A stretch of DNA of 64,000 bases from contig CAZHKE010000009.1 in the NCBI GenBank assembly GCA_964532485.1, positions 1 through 64,000 of the forward strand, given 5' to 3'. The translations under genes were made by a program, and so were the position numbers. Source of the stretch: DATBSK01 sp964532485 (GTDB lineage: Bacteria > Actinomycetota > Acidimicrobiia > IMCC26256 > PALSA-555). This document shows positions 32,481 to 40,761 of the stretch, piece by piece; within the stretch, counting starts at the first letter, position 1, and each line of letters starts with the position of its first letter. The notes under the pieces are model-generated. The model was not told the DNA's origin. It saw nothing but the letters and a program-made list of their open reading frames with translations, and did not search any database.

Positions 32481-34280
32481 TCACCCTCCTTCTGGTACGG
32501 GGCGATCGCGGGGCCCCTTCGCGGCGTCGAGGAGGGCTGTCGCACCTCGGACGACCGCCGTCTCGACAACGCTCTGCGCATCGACGAGCGGTCCACAGGT
32601 GTCGGCCGGCGCTCCGCCAGAGAGGTGCGCTTGTGCCGCGCTGAGGGCGTCGGCGTCCGTCAAGATCGCGGTGTGGTCGTCGGGGCGAAACGTCCCGCCG
32701 ATGGGGAGAACGTACTTCTGCCCGCGAGCCCCAGCTGGAGGGTCGCAGCTACCTGACGGAACCACGGCATCCTCGGAGCCGGCGAGCGAGAGGTACCGCG
32801 CACCGCGCGGATACCGAGCTTCGGCGAGGTGCTGCATCAACGGCGAGCGCTCGCGCAGCTGAGCGAGCGCACGTGCGCCGAGCGGATAGTCACCGGCCAG
32901 ATCCTCGATCGGGGTGTCGAGGACGGCATCCTCCAAGTCCGAGAGCGGCGTACCTTCGAGTGGCGACGCGTAGGTCACGACGTTGTCGACCCGCGGGTAC
33001 TCGTGTTCGTGACCGACGTAGAAGTCAGCGAGGAAGAGATAGATCACGACGCCACCTTGCGAGTGCCCGATGAGGTCCAAGCGCTGGCCTGGATGCTGTC
33101 GAGCGAACTCCTTGAGCTGGTCGGCGAGCAGGGCGGCGGAGATGTTCAGGTCTTGATGTGTCTTCGGCTTCGTGAACGCCTTCCCCGTGGCGCTGTACGA
33201 GAAGTACCCCACCTGCCCGTCGCCATAGCCGAGCTTCCTGGCCTGGAAGTGAAAGCTCGCGCTCACGGTGCCGTCATTCCTGATGTGGCGTTCCGAGTCG
33301 AATCCCGAGACGGCGAGAGCGAGATTGCCGGAGCCACGGATCTGCTTCCTCGGAGCTGGCTGCGGGCAGGATGTCAGCCTCTCGTAGACGTCCCGCGCGT
33401 ACTCGACGGCCGCCTCGATGACGCGCTCCACCGTCTCGGCGACTTCATCGGCCACCACCGCCGCCGCCTTCGCGAGTGACTCCCCGGTCGTGCGCATGCG
33501 TTCGATGACGGCCGTCACCACACCCTCGAACGCATCGACCACGCCTTGGGCTGCCTCGCCGAGCGTGTTGAGCGCGCGCCAGGCGATGTCGACAGCCTCT
33601 TCGAGCGCGTCGCATGCCGACTCGGCTGCATCACCCAACCCGAATGCGTCCGCGACATCACCGACGACGCCGGCGCAGTCGTGGTCGTCCTCATCTGCGA
33701 CCACTCGCGCGAGCTCCTGGACGTCGCGGCGAGAATCGGGCGCGGCCGCCGCGTCGAGCTCCTCCGGCGGGACGAGGCGGACGATCTGTGTGAGGTCGCG
33801 CGGCCGGAAGAGCAGCATCGGGTCGACGTAGCGGTCGCCGACGCGGACACCGAAGTGCAGCACGCCTGCGTCGTGACCGCCGCCAGACCCTCCCGCGCGT
33901 CCGATGACATCGCCTCGGAAGACCCGCTGGCCCGCGTGTGCGTCCGTCGACGCGAGGAAGGAGTACGACGTGCGGATCCCGTTCTCGTGCGCGACGACGA
34001 CGTGCAGAGATCCCGCGACGGTCCCGGCGAACGAGATCGTCCCGTCGTTCGAGGCCCGCACCGCGCTGCCCGCGCCGGCTGCGAAGTCGACGCCACGGTG
34101 GCCGGCCGCGTACTCGGCGATCGGCGCGACGAAGGGGCGCACGACAGCTCCGCCGACGGGTGGGACCCAGTCCTGAGATCGGGCCGCGGCCGAGGCGGCG
34201 ACGAGTGAGCTGGTGAAGAACGCGACGGCCGCTGCCGCGAGCACGACTCGCGCGGGGCGCGGCGCACTGAGCGGGCGCAT
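32481..34280 (-). CDS. Secreted M23-like / alpha-beta hydrolase fusion protein
   Basis: 599 residues with a signal peptide (about 1-34), an M23/LytM-like domain (40-160), a long Ala/Glu-rich helical linker (195-320) and a lipase-like alpha/beta hydrolase domain whose nucleophile elbow is DLIGHSQGGVVIYLF (Ser near 407). The M23 part keeps GHRGVDF (HxxxD) but its HxH motif reads GVLHFGV, so one catalytic His is Val and peptidase activity is doubtful. A GGGGAGG ribosome binding site lies 5 nt upstream. It is downstream of whiG and precedes the beta-propeller gene by 1 nt. Confidence 0.82.
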   Translation of the reverse strand: MRPLSAPRPARVVLAAAAVAFFTSSLVAASAAARSQDWVPPVGGAVVRPFVAPIAEYAAGHRGVDFAAGAGSAVRASNDGTISFAGTVAGSLHVVVAHENGIRTSYSFLASTDAHAGQRVFRGDVIGRAGGSGGGHDAGVLHFGVRVGDRYVDPMLLFRPRDLTQIVRLVPPEELDAAAAPDSRRDVQELARVVADEDDHDCAGVVGDVADAFGLGDAAESACDALEEAVDIAWRALNTLGEAAQGVVDAFEGVVTAVIERMRTTGESLAKAAAVVADEVAETVERVIEAAVEYARDVYERLTSCPQPAPRKQIRGSGNLALAVSGFDSERHIRNDGTVSASFHFQARKLGYGDGQVGYFSYSATGKAFTKPKTHQDLNISAALLADQLKEFARQHPGQRLDLIGHSQGGVVIYLFLADFYVGHEHEYPRVDNVVTYASPLEGTPLSDLEDAVLDTPIEDLAGDYPLGARALAQLRERSPLMQHLAEARYPRGARYLSLAGSEDAVVPSGSCDPPAGARGQKYVLPIGGTFRPDDHTAILTDADALSAAQAHLSGGAPADTCGPLVDAQSVVETAVVRGATALLDAAKGPRDRPVPEGG

Positions 34281-34286
34281 CGGCCC

Positions 34287-34313
34287 TCCCCGGGATCACA
34301 GACGGGCCGGGGA
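34287..34313 (-). promoter_or_regulatory. Hairpin covering the ribosome binding site of the M23/hydrolase gene
   Basis: TCCCCGG and CCGGGGA pair around a 13-nt loop on the minus strand, and the second arm contains most of the GGGGAGG ribosome binding site at 34287-34291. It could limit translation until opened. No known riboswitch consensus was recognised. Confidence 0.35.
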
Positions 34314-34315
34314 AG

Positions 34316-34351
34316 GCGCGAGGAAGCAGGGGTGCGCGAGGAGGCAGGGGT
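34316..34351. repeat. 18-bp tandem repeat, two copies
   Basis: GCGCGAGGAAGCAGGGGT and GCGCGAGGAGGCAGGGGT, one mismatch, in the 145-nt gap between whiG and the M23/hydrolase gene. Confidence 0.75.
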
Positions 34352-34393
34352 GAAGGAGAAGTCAGTCGGCGCGGTCAGGAGGACCGCATGGGT

Positions 34394-34420
34394 TCACGCG
34401 CGTGACGTGAGCGCGCGCTC
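34394..34420. terminator. Adjacent palindromes past the whiG stop
   Basis: Two perfect 12-bp palindromes, TCACGCGCGTGA (34394-34405) and GAGCGCGCGCTC (34409-34420), lie 3 nt apart and begin 5 nt after the whiG stop. They may end or pause transcription, although no U tract is present. Confidence 0.4.
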
Positions 34421-34425
34421 GGACG

Positions 34426-35232
34426 TCAGGCCGGCTCCGAGAGGCGCGCGCGCAGATGGAGGATGGCTTTGGTGTGGATCTGACACACCCGGCTCTCGGT
34501 GACTCCGAGCACATCGCCGATCTCGGCAAGCGTCAGGCCCTCGTAGTAGTAGAGCGTGAGCACCAGGCGCTCACGGTCGCCCATGCGGTTGATCATGTCG
34601 GCGAGCAGGCGCTTCATCTCGTCGACCTCGAACGCCTCGACCGGGTCGTTGGCACCGTCGGCGATCGTGTCGCCCACCGTCGCCACGCCGGGTTCACCGC
34701 CACCCGCGCCGCCGAGCAGCTCGTCGAGCGCGACGATGCCGGTCAAGGAGATCTGTGAGAGCGTGTGGTCGAGCTCGGGCTGCGTCAGCCCGAGCTCGTT
34801 GGCGACCTCGGTGTCGTCGGGGTTGCGCTTCAGCTCGTTCTCGAGCTTGGAGTAGGCGCGCTCGATGGCTCTGGCCTTCGCTCGCACTGACCGTGGCACC
34901 CAGTCGATCGAGCGCAGCTCGTCGATGATGGCGCCCTTGATGCGCGAGATCGCGTACGTCTCGAACTTGAACCCGCGGTCGAGGTCGAACTTCTCGATGG
35001 CATCGATGAGCCCGAAGATCCCGTAGCTCACGAGGTCGGCCTGCTCGACGCTCTGGGGCAGGCCCGCGGCGACGCGCCCGGCGACGAACTTGACGAGCGG
35101 CGAGTAGTGCAGGATCAGCCGTTCGCGCACCTCGTCGGTCGCGTGGCCCTTGTACTGCACCCAGAGCGCATTGATCGCTGCTTCCGCCTCGGCGCGCGCG
35201 GCCGCTTCGAGGTCGATCTCGTCGTCAGGCAC
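34426..35232 (-). CDS. whiG: RNA polymerase sigma factor WhiG/FliA type
   Basis: Sigma-28-class factor; WhiG drives sporulation genes in Streptomyces and FliA drives flagellar genes elsewhere. The 268 residues show region 2 (LVSYGIFGLIDAIEKFDLDR, FKFETYAISRIKGAIIDELR), region 3 starting IDWVPRSVRAKARAIERAY, and region 4 (RLVLTLYYYEGLTLAEIGDV, LGVTESRVCQIHTKAI). The start at GTG 35230-35232 overlaps the xer stop by 8 nt. Which regulon it serves cannot be told; its anti-sigma factor is not nearby. Confidence 0.92.
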   Translation of the reverse strand: MPDDEIDLEAAARAEAEAAINALWVQYKGHATDEVRERLILHYSPLVKFVAGRVAAGLPQSVEQADLVSYGIFGLIDAIEKFDLDRGFKFETYAISRIKGAIIDELRSIDWVPRSVRAKARAIERAYSKLENELKRNPDDTEVANELGLTQPELDHTLSQISLTGIVALDELLGGAGGGEPGVATVGDTIADGANDPVEAFEVDEMKRLLADMINRMGDRERLVLTLYYYEGLTLAEIGDVLGVTESRVCQIHTKAILHLRARLSEPA

Positions 35233-36139
35233 GGGGATGCGTCGCGTCGTAGACCGCTTTGAGACGGTCGCGGGTGAGATGCGTGTAGACCTGCGTCGTC
35301 GCGAGGTCGGCGTGGCCGAGGAGCTCCTGCACGGCGCGCAGGTCGGCGCCACCTTCCAGCAGGTGCGTCGCGTACGCGTGCCGGAGGACGTGCGGGTGCA
35401 TCGTGCGGCCGTCGGGCAGCGGATGCGCGGCGACGACCCGACGGGCCTCGCGCGCCGACACCGCTCCACCCCGACGGGCCAGGAACACGACGTCGGGCGG
35501 CGACCTGGGCGTCTCCAGCACCGGCCGGCCGAGCTCGAGCCAGTCGGCGATCGCCGCACGAGCCGGCCCACCGATCGGCACCCGGCGCACCTTCGAGCCC
35601 TTGCCGAGGACGGTGAGCAATCCGGGCGCGAGGTCGCAGTCGGCGAGCTTCAGCCCGCAGCACTCGCTCACGCGCAGGCCCGCGCCGTACAGGACCTCGA
35701 GGATGGCGAGATCGCGTCGGGCCAGCGCGCCCGCGACCCGGTCGTCGCCCTCTCCGGGGAGGTCGCCGACGCGCACCGCCGCGGCGTCGAGCAGCGCGCT
35801 GGTCTCGGTCGAGCGCGGGACTCGTGGCAGGCGCGACTCTCCCCGTGGTGTGCGCAGCGCACGCCCTGGATCGCTGGCGAGGTCACCGCTTCGGTGCAGG
35901 AACCGGAGGTAGCCGCGCACCGCTGCGACCTTGCGGGCGATCGAACGCCGCGCGAAGCCGCGCGTCGTCAGATAGGCGAGGTACCGACGGAGAACCCGCC
36001 GATCGGCCGCTTCCGGGTCGCGGCATCCCCCGCGCTCCGCCCAGGCGACGAACTCCCGCACGTCGTGCTCGTACGCGCGCCGCGTGCCCGGGCTGTAGCT
36101 GCCGAGCGACGTGACGAAGCTCTCGACTCGCCACGGCAT
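35225..36139 (-). CDS. xerC: Tyrosine site-specific recombinase XerC/XerD family
   Basis: Likely resolves chromosome dimers. The 304 residues comprise an N-terminal SAM-like core-binding domain (1-95) and a catalytic domain with the Arg in GAGLRVSECCGLK, then HVLRHAYATHLLEGG, LGHADLATTQVYTH (nucleophile Tyr near 290). Assignment to XerC rather than XerD is by neighbourhood with whiG, dprA and rpsB. The ATG at 36137-36139 follows a TACCCT -10 box by 7 nt (leaderless), which decides the start over an earlier in-frame one. Confidence 0.9.
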   Translation of the reverse strand: MPWRVESFVTSLGSYSPGTRRAYEHDVREFVAWAERGGCRDPEAADRRVLRRYLAYLTTRGFARRSIARKVAAVRGYLRFLHRSGDLASDPGRALRTPRGESRLPRVPRSTETSALLDAAAVRVGDLPGEGDDRVAGALARRDLAILEVLYGAGLRVSECCGLKLADCDLAPGLLTVLGKGSKVRRVPIGGPARAAIADWLELGRPVLETPRSPPDVVFLARRGGAVSAREARRVVAAHPLPDGRTMHPHVLRHAYATHLLEGGADLRAVQELLGHADLATTQVYTHLTRDRLKAVYDATHPRA

Positions 36140-36146
36140 GCACACG

Positions 36147-36152
36147 AGGGTA
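36147..36152 (-). promoter_or_regulatory. -10 box of xerC-whiG operon
   Basis: TACCCT on the minus strand, 7 nt before the ATG at 36139. Confidence 0.55.
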
Positions 36153-36256
36153 CCCGTCACCCGTCGCGTGCCCTGTCACATCCCCCTGCGAGGCTCCTGG
36201 CACCGTCGAGGTCGCGGTCACGGCCCTCCCGCTCGATCAACGCATCGGAGGTCGCC

Positions 36257-37753
36257 GTGCTCGCCTCGGTCAGGAGCGCCACACTGCTCGGCGTCGACGG
36301 TCAGGTCGTGACCGTCGAGATCCACGTCTCCCGGGGCCTGCCCTCGTACACGATCGTCGGGCTGCCCGACGCCGCGGTGCGCGAGTCGCGCGAACGCGTC
36401 CGTGCTGCGATCCTGTCGTCCGACCTCGAGTGGCCGCCCAACCGTGTCACCGTCAACCTCGCGCCCAGCGGCATCCGCAAGACCGGCTCGGGGCTCGACG
36501 CCGCGGTTGCGCTCGGCGTGCTCGTCGCCCAGGACGAGCTCCCCGCCGCCGCCCTCGACGACGTGGCGGTGCTCGGCGAGCTGGGGCTCGACGGCACGAT
36601 CCGCGGGGTCCCGGGAACGCTCGCGCTCGCCGCTTCGCTCGTGCGCGCCGGCACGAGCACGGTGGTCGTGCCCATGGCGAACGTCGCCGAGGCCGCGCTC
36701 GTGCCGGATGCGCGCGTGCGCGGCGCGCACACGCTCGCCGAGCTGCGCGCGTGCCTGAAGGGAGAGCAGCCCTGGCCCGATCCACCGCCGAGCGCGCCCG
36801 CGCACGACGCCGAGGACGACGACGAGCCCCTCGATCTCGGCGAGGTCCGCGGCCTCGCCTGGGCGCGGCGCGCCCTGGAAGCCGCGGCCGCGGGCGGCCA
36901 CCACCTGCTGCTCGCCGGCCCTCCCGGTGTCGGCAAGACGATGCTGGCGCGGCGTCTCCCGACCGTGATGCCGGCGCTGACCGCCGACGAGGCGCTGGAG
37001 GTCACCCAGGTGCACTCGGCGGCCGGGCGGAGCGGGCGCGGCCTGATCCGGGTCCCACCGTTGCGCGCTCCGCACCACACCGCGTCGGTGGCCGCGCTCG
37101 TCGGTGGAGGCAGCGCGAAGCCGTCACCCGGCGAGGTGACCCTCGCCCATCGGGGATGTCTCTTCCTCGACGAGCTGGGCGAGTTCGCGCCCCGGGCGCT
37201 CGATGCCCTTCGGCAGCCGCTCGAGGAGCGCGCCGTCTGGATCGCCCGCCAGGCGCTCTCGCTCCGCTTCCCCGCCGACTTCCTGCTCGTCGCGTGCACC
37301 AACCCGTGCCCGTGCGGCCTCGGGCCACCCGCGTGCGCCTGCGGCGAGGTCGAGCGCGCGCGCTACCGGCGGCGGTTGTCGGCGCCCCTGTTGGACCGCT
37401 TCGACCTGCGGCTCGCCGTGCGGGCACCGGAGCCCCACGACGAGCGCGGTGAAGGATCTGACGACGTCCGCGCGCGTGTCGACGCGGCCGTGCAACGGCA
37501 GCGACGGCGCCTCCGGGGCACGCCGTGGCGAAGGAACGCGCACGTGCCGGCCGGCGCGCTGACCCAGCTGCTGCCGCTGCTCGGCGACGCCCACGTCGCG
37601 TGGATCGCGGAGGCCGAGTCTCGCCAGCTCACCGGGCGGGGCGCGGCGCGCATCCGGCGCGTTGCCCGAACGCTCGCCGACATCGACGACTGCGCCGAGA
37701 TCGACTCGTCGCATGTCGTCCTCGCCGCGCTGCTGCGAGAAGACGTGCCGTGA
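36257..37753 (+). CDS. comM: YifB/ComM family Mg-chelatase-like AAA ATPase
   Basis: Hexameric helicase that promotes branch migration during natural transformation in other species. Of 498 residues, the N-terminal LonC-like domain includes PSYTIVGLPDAAVRESRERV, then the AAA core has Walker A GPPGVGKTMLARR, GCLFLDELGEFAPRALDALR and the CTNPCPCG motif, with SAPLLDRFDLRL as sensor region. GTG 36257 follows GGAGGT by 4 nt. It overlaps dprA (GTGA), and both are transformation-linked genes. Confidence 0.94.
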   Translation: MLASVRSATLLGVDGQVVTVEIHVSRGLPSYTIVGLPDAAVRESRERVRAAILSSDLEWPPNRVTVNLAPSGIRKTGSGLDAAVALGVLVAQDELPAAALDDVAVLGELGLDGTIRGVPGTLALAASLVRAGTSTVVVPMANVAEAALVPDARVRGAHTLAELRACLKGEQPWPDPPPSAPAHDAEDDDEPLDLGEVRGLAWARRALEAAAAGGHHLLLAGPPGVGKTMLARRLPTVMPALTADEALEVTQVHSAAGRSGRGLIRVPPLRAPHHTASVAALVGGGSAKPSPGEVTLAHRGCLFLDELGEFAPRALDALRQPLEERAVWIARQALSLRFPADFLLVACTNPCPCGLGPPACACGEVERARYRRRLSAPLLDRFDLRLAVRAPEPHDERGEGSDDVRARVDAAVQRQRRRLRGTPWRRNAHVPAGALTQLLPLLGDAHVAWIAEAESRQLTGRGAARIRRVARTLADIDDCAEIDSSHVVLAALLREDVP

Positions 37754-38865
37754 GCCGGCAAGTCGACGCGACGCTGGCGGCCGCGACGCTCGCGTGCCTG
37801 CCCGACATGACGCCGGCGCGGCTGCGTGCGCTGCTCGACCACCACGGCGGCGCGTGCGCCGCGCTCACGGCGGTCCAACGAGGCTCCGCCGACGCCGCGC
37901 TCGCCGCCGCCTCGTTGCGTCGCTCCGAGCAGCACCGATCGCTCGCTCGCCGATGGCGAGACGTGGTCGACCCCGGCGCCGTCCGACGACGACTCGCGGG
38001 TCGCGGGACGCGGGTGTGGGTCGACGGAGCGCGCGAGTACCCGATCCTCGACGCGGTACCCGACCGACCGGCCGTGTTGCTGGCCGAGGGCGGCGCCCCG
38101 GAGGTGTTGCGACGCCCACGAGTTGCTGTCGTCGGAACGCGGGCTGCCACCCCACACGGGCTCGAAGACGCGCGCGAGCTGGGGGCAGTCCTCGCCGGGG
38201 CCGGAGTCACCGTCGTGAGCGGCCTGGCGGTCGGGGTCGACGGCGCTGCACACGAGGGAGCACTCGCCGCGGAAGGCGGGGTCGTGGGCGTCATCGCGAC
38301 CGGGCTCGACGTCGTCTATCCACGTCGCCACGCGTCACTCACCGAGCGCGTGCGCGCCGGGGGCGTCCTGCTCGGCGAGCAGGGATTCGGTGTCAGGCCT
38401 CGACGAGGGCTCTTCCCGGTGCGCAACCGCATCATCGCCGCGCTCGCCGACGTCGTCGTGGTCGTCGAGGCGACGATCGGAGGTGGAGCTCGCATCACTG
38501 CGCAGTTCGCGCTCGAGTACGGCCGTACGGTCATGGCGGTCCCCGGATCACGTCGCAACGCAGCCGCGGCCGGGACCAACGCGCTCATCGCCGACGGGGC
38601 GCACCCCGTCGTCGACTGGGGTGACGTGATCGTCGCGCTGGGTCTCTCGAGCGCAGCTACCCGCTCGAAGATCGCCGCGCCCCCGCGCCCGGTGCCCAGC
38701 CCCGACGCCGACGCCGTGCTGCGGGCCCTGGGTGGCGACTGTGCGACGCCTGATCAGCTCGCCAGCCGTGCACGGCTGGACGCGGGCCGCACCGCGGTGG
38801 CCATCGCGGAGCTCCACCGCCACGGCTGGGTCGAGCGCGCCCAGGGCGCCATCTGGGCGAAGTGA
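37750..38865 (+). CDS. dprA: DNA-processing protein DprA
   Basis: Loads RecA on incoming single-stranded DNA. The 371 residues have an N-terminal SAM-like region, the Rossmann core with VAVVGTRAATPHG, SGLAVGVDGAAHEGAL, TGLDVVYPRRH, FPVRNRIIAAL and VMAVPGS, and a C-terminal winged helix (DQLASRARLDAGRTAVAIAE). GTG 37750 overlaps the comM TGA. Presence of comM-dprA suggests, but does not prove, competence for DNA uptake; both are also widely conserved in non-competent bacteria. Confidence 0.95.
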   Translation: MSRQVDATLAAATLACLPDMTPARLRALLDHHGGACAALTAVQRGSADAALAAASLRRSEQHRSLARRWRDVVDPGAVRRRLAGRGTRVWVDGAREYPILDAVPDRPAVLLAEGGAPEVLRRPRVAVVGTRAATPHGLEDARELGAVLAGAGVTVVSGLAVGVDGAAHEGALAAEGGVVGVIATGLDVVYPRRHASLTERVRAGGVLLGEQGFGVRPRRGLFPVRNRIIAALADVVVVVEATIGGGARITAQFALEYGRTVMAVPGSRRNAAAAGTNALIADGAHPVVDWGDVIVALGLSSAATRSKIAAPPRPVPSPDADAVLRALGGDCATPDQLASRARLDAGRTAVAIAELHRHGWVERAQGAIWAK

Positions 38866-38879
38866 CCGCGCCGCCGCTG

Positions 38880-39668
38880 CTACTCGCCGGTGAAGCGCGG
38901 TTCGCGCTTCTCGACGAACGCAAGCATCGCCTCGGCGGTGTCGCGAGACGAGAACGCGAGCGACTGTGCGACGTCCTCGAACTCGAGCGCCTCTGCCATC
39001 GAGACCGAGAGCGACTGGTTGAGCAGCTTCTTGGTGATCGAGATCTGCACCGGAGGCTGCGCGGCGATGCGGTGAGCGAGCTCGCGCACGACCTGTGCGA
39101 GGTCGGCCGCGGCGACGACCCGGTTGACGATGCCGAACCGCTCGGCCTCCTCGGCCGAGATCACGTCGGCGAGGAACGCGAGCTCCTTGGCCTTGTGGAG
39201 GCCGACCAGCCGAGGCAGCACCCAGGAGCCGCCGAAGTCGAGGCTGAGGCCGCGGCGGGCGAAGATCTCGGAGAACCGAGCCGTGTCGGCGGCGACGATG
39301 AGGTCGCAGCCCAGCGCCAGGTTGCAACCGGCCCCGATGGCGACGCCGTTGACGGCCGCGATCGTCGGCTTGGGCATCTCGTGGAGGCGCAAGGCCGCCC
39401 GTCCGACGATGCGCATGGAGTGCAGCGCCGCGCCGATCCCCTTCGTGACGTCGGCCGCGTCGCTCGCCGTGAGGTCGGCGCCGGAGGTGAACCCGTCGCC
39501 GGCGCCCGTGAGCACGAGCACCCGGTCGTCGCGTGAGGCGGCGACCTCGTCGAAGACGTCGATCAGCTCCTCGAACATCTCGCGGCTGATCGCGTTCTTC
39601 TTGTCCGGGCGATTCAGCGTGACCGTGACGACACCCGCATCGTCTCGCTCCACGATCAGGTTCGGCAT
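38880..39668 (-). CDS. Enoyl-CoA hydratase/isomerase family protein
   Basis: 262-residue crotonase. LNRPDKKNAISREMFEEL and AVNGVAIGAGCNLALGCDLI (oxyanion hole) are clear. RRGLSLDFGGSWVLPRLVG has Asp where hydratases have a second catalytic Glu region, closer to PaaG/isomerase-type crotonases. So isomerase rather than hydratase activity is plausible, with the substrate unknown. The ATG at 39666-39668 lies 7 nt from a TACGGT -10 box on the minus strand, which overlaps a plus-strand -10 box. Confidence 0.9.
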   Translation of the reverse strand: MPNLIVERDDAGVVTVTLNRPDKKNAISREMFEELIDVFDEVAASRDDRVLVLTGAGDGFTSGADLTASDAADVTKGIGAALHSMRIVGRAALRLHEMPKPTIAAVNGVAIGAGCNLALGCDLIVAADTARFSEIFARRGLSLDFGGSWVLPRLVGLHKAKELAFLADVISAEEAERFGIVNRVVAAADLAQVVRELAHRIAAQPPVQISITKKLLNQSLSVSMAEALEFEDVAQSLAFSSRDTAEAMLAFVEKREPRFTGE

Positions 39669-39674
39669 TGTGGG

Positions 39675-39681
39675 TACCGTA
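39675..39681. promoter_or_regulatory. Bidirectional -10 element
   Basis: The heptamer TACCGTA reads TACCGT on the plus strand (6 nt to the GTG at 39687) and TACGGT on the minus strand (7 nt to the ATG at 39668). Two divergent leaderless genes therefore appear to share one symmetric -10 sequence. Confidence 0.65.
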
Positions 39682-39686
39682 CCGTC

Positions 39687-39797
39687 GTGGGCTTCAACCC
39701 GTTCCGGGAGCAGACGCGCCGAACCAGCGACTACGTCTTCGTGGGCGCCGCGCTCTTCGTGGTGCTCGCGCTGCTCGTCTGGGCCTTCTTCGCCTGA
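39687..39797 (+). CDS. 36-residue single-span membrane protein
   Basis: GTG to TGA, beginning MGFNPFREQTRRTSDYVF and continuing into one hydrophobic helix (VGAALFVVLALLVWAFF). It is of the size and shape of conserved small actinobacterial membrane proteins, but I cannot name a function. A leaderless -10 box precedes the start by 6 nt. It is followed 8 nt later by the zinc-ribbon gene on the same strand. Confidence 0.65.
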   Translation: MGFNPFREQTRRTSDYVFVGAALFVVLALLVWAFFA

Positions 39798-39805
39798 GCG
39801 ATCCC

Positions 39806-40027
39806 GTGCCCCACCACGGCTGGCCCGACGACACCGACGACACCGACGACGTCGACGTCCGCCACGTGCAGCCGTACCAGGCCGAGAAGTCGTACCGGTG
39901 CCCGGGCTGCGACCACGACATTCGCCCCGGTGAAGGTCACGAGGTCGTCGTGCCGCGGCGCGATCCGAGCGAGCGCCGCCATTGGCACACGGGCTGCTGG
40001 CATCGCGCGTCGAAGCAGCGTCGCTAG
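39806..40027 (+). CDS. Small zinc-ribbon protein of actinobacterial type
   Basis: 73 residues: an acidic N-terminus rich in Asp-Asp-Thr, then QPYQAEKSYRCPGCDHDI, a conserved core RRDPSERRHWHTGCW, and a basic tail. The two Cys of RCPGC plus His/Cys in HWHTGCW form a likely metal site. Homologues with the core QPYQA.K.YRCPGC are often annotated as ATP/GTP-binding proteins without real evidence; function is unknown. Start GTG 39806 is the first plausible one downstream of the small membrane gene. Confidence 0.72.
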   Translation: MPHHGWPDDTDDTDDVDVRHVQPYQAEKSYRCPGCDHDIRPGEGHEVVVPRRDPSERRHWHTGCWHRASKQRR

Positions 40028-40040
40028 CGACCCGTCACCC

Positions 40041-40436
40041 TCAGAAGGCGTTCGGTATCACGTCGACCGTCGGTGCTCGACCCCGCTCGTGCACGACCGA
40101 AGCCACGTCGAAGCGCACGGTCCTCGTCCGCGTGCCGCGCTCCCCGAGCCAACGCACTGCGAGCCGGCGGATTCGTCGCTGCTTCGCGGGGGTGACCGCC
40201 TCGTACGGCGCGACGAACGCGGTGCCCCGGCGGGTCTTCACCTCGCAGAACACCACCAGACCCGGAGCAGCGACGACGAGATCGAGCTCGCCGTCACGGC
40301 ATCGCCAGTTGCGGTCGACGACCTGGTAGCCGTTGGCCTCGTACCACCGGGCGACGAGCGCCTCTCCTGCCGCGCCGAGCGCGCGGCGGGGATCAGGGCG
40401 TTCCTCACGACGGTGACCGGGGCGAGCCCCGGCCAC
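40041..40436 (-). CDS. yraN: YraN / UPF0102 family nuclease-like protein
   Basis: 131 residues of the UPF0102 family, a predicted restriction-endonuclease-like fold. GAAGEALVARWYEANGYQVV, then GELDLVVAAPGLVVFCEVKT, contains the putative catalytic Glu, Asp and Lys (GELD...EVKT). The role is unknown, perhaps DNA repair or recombination. It sits 1 nt after DUF2469, a standard actinobacterial arrangement, and is convergent with the zinc-ribbon gene. Confidence 0.9.
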   Translation of the reverse strand: MAGARPGHRREERPDPRRALGAAGEALVARWYEANGYQVVDRNWRCRDGELDLVVAAPGLVVFCEVKTRRGTAFVAPYEAVTPAKQRRIRRLAVRWLGERGTRTRTVRFDVASVVHERGRAPTVDVIPNAF

Positions 40437-40437
40437 G

Positions 40438-40743
40438 TCAGAGATCCTTGCCGGCCAGCTCCTCGATGTTCACGTCACGGAATGTCAGGACCTTGACGTT
40501 CGTGACGAAGCGAGCGGGACGATACATGTCCCAGACCCAGGCGTCGGTGAGCTCGAGCCGGAAGAACGTCTGTCCGTCGCTCTGCTCGGCTTGGAGATCG
40601 ACCCCGTTGGCGAGATAGAAGCGCCGCTCGGTCTCGATGACGTACTTGAACATCGGGAGGACGTCGCGGTACTCCCGGAAGAGCTGGAGCTCGATCTCCG
40701 TCTCGTAGCGCTCCAGGTCCTCGGCGCTCACGAAGGGCTCCAC
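40438..40743 (-). CDS. DUF2469 protein
   Basis: 101 residues of a conserved actinobacterial family with no known function. SAEDLERYETEIELQLFREY, MFKYVIETERRFYLANGVD and DAWVWDMYRPARFVTNVKVL are nearly invariant in the family. It is located between rplS and yraN, where it is usually found. The signal peptidase (lepB) and RNase HII (rnhB) that commonly lie in this block are absent. Confidence 0.9.
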   Translation of the reverse strand: MEPFVSAEDLERYETEIELQLFREYRDVLPMFKYVIETERRFYLANGVDLQAEQSDGQTFFRLELTDAWVWDMYRPARFVTNVKVLTFRDVNIEELAGKDL

Positions 40744-40761
40744 ATGCTGCTCATCGCGGAC

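Noticed and set aside
34281..34425. c-di-AMP (ydaO) riboswitch before the M23/hydrolase gene
   Set aside because: The conserved ydaO core could not be identified in the leader.
37949..37975. CTCGCC-GAT-GGCGAG in dprA after TCGCTCG
   Set aside because: Only a 6-bp stem and no downstream octamer; the encoded DprA sequence shows no extra length.
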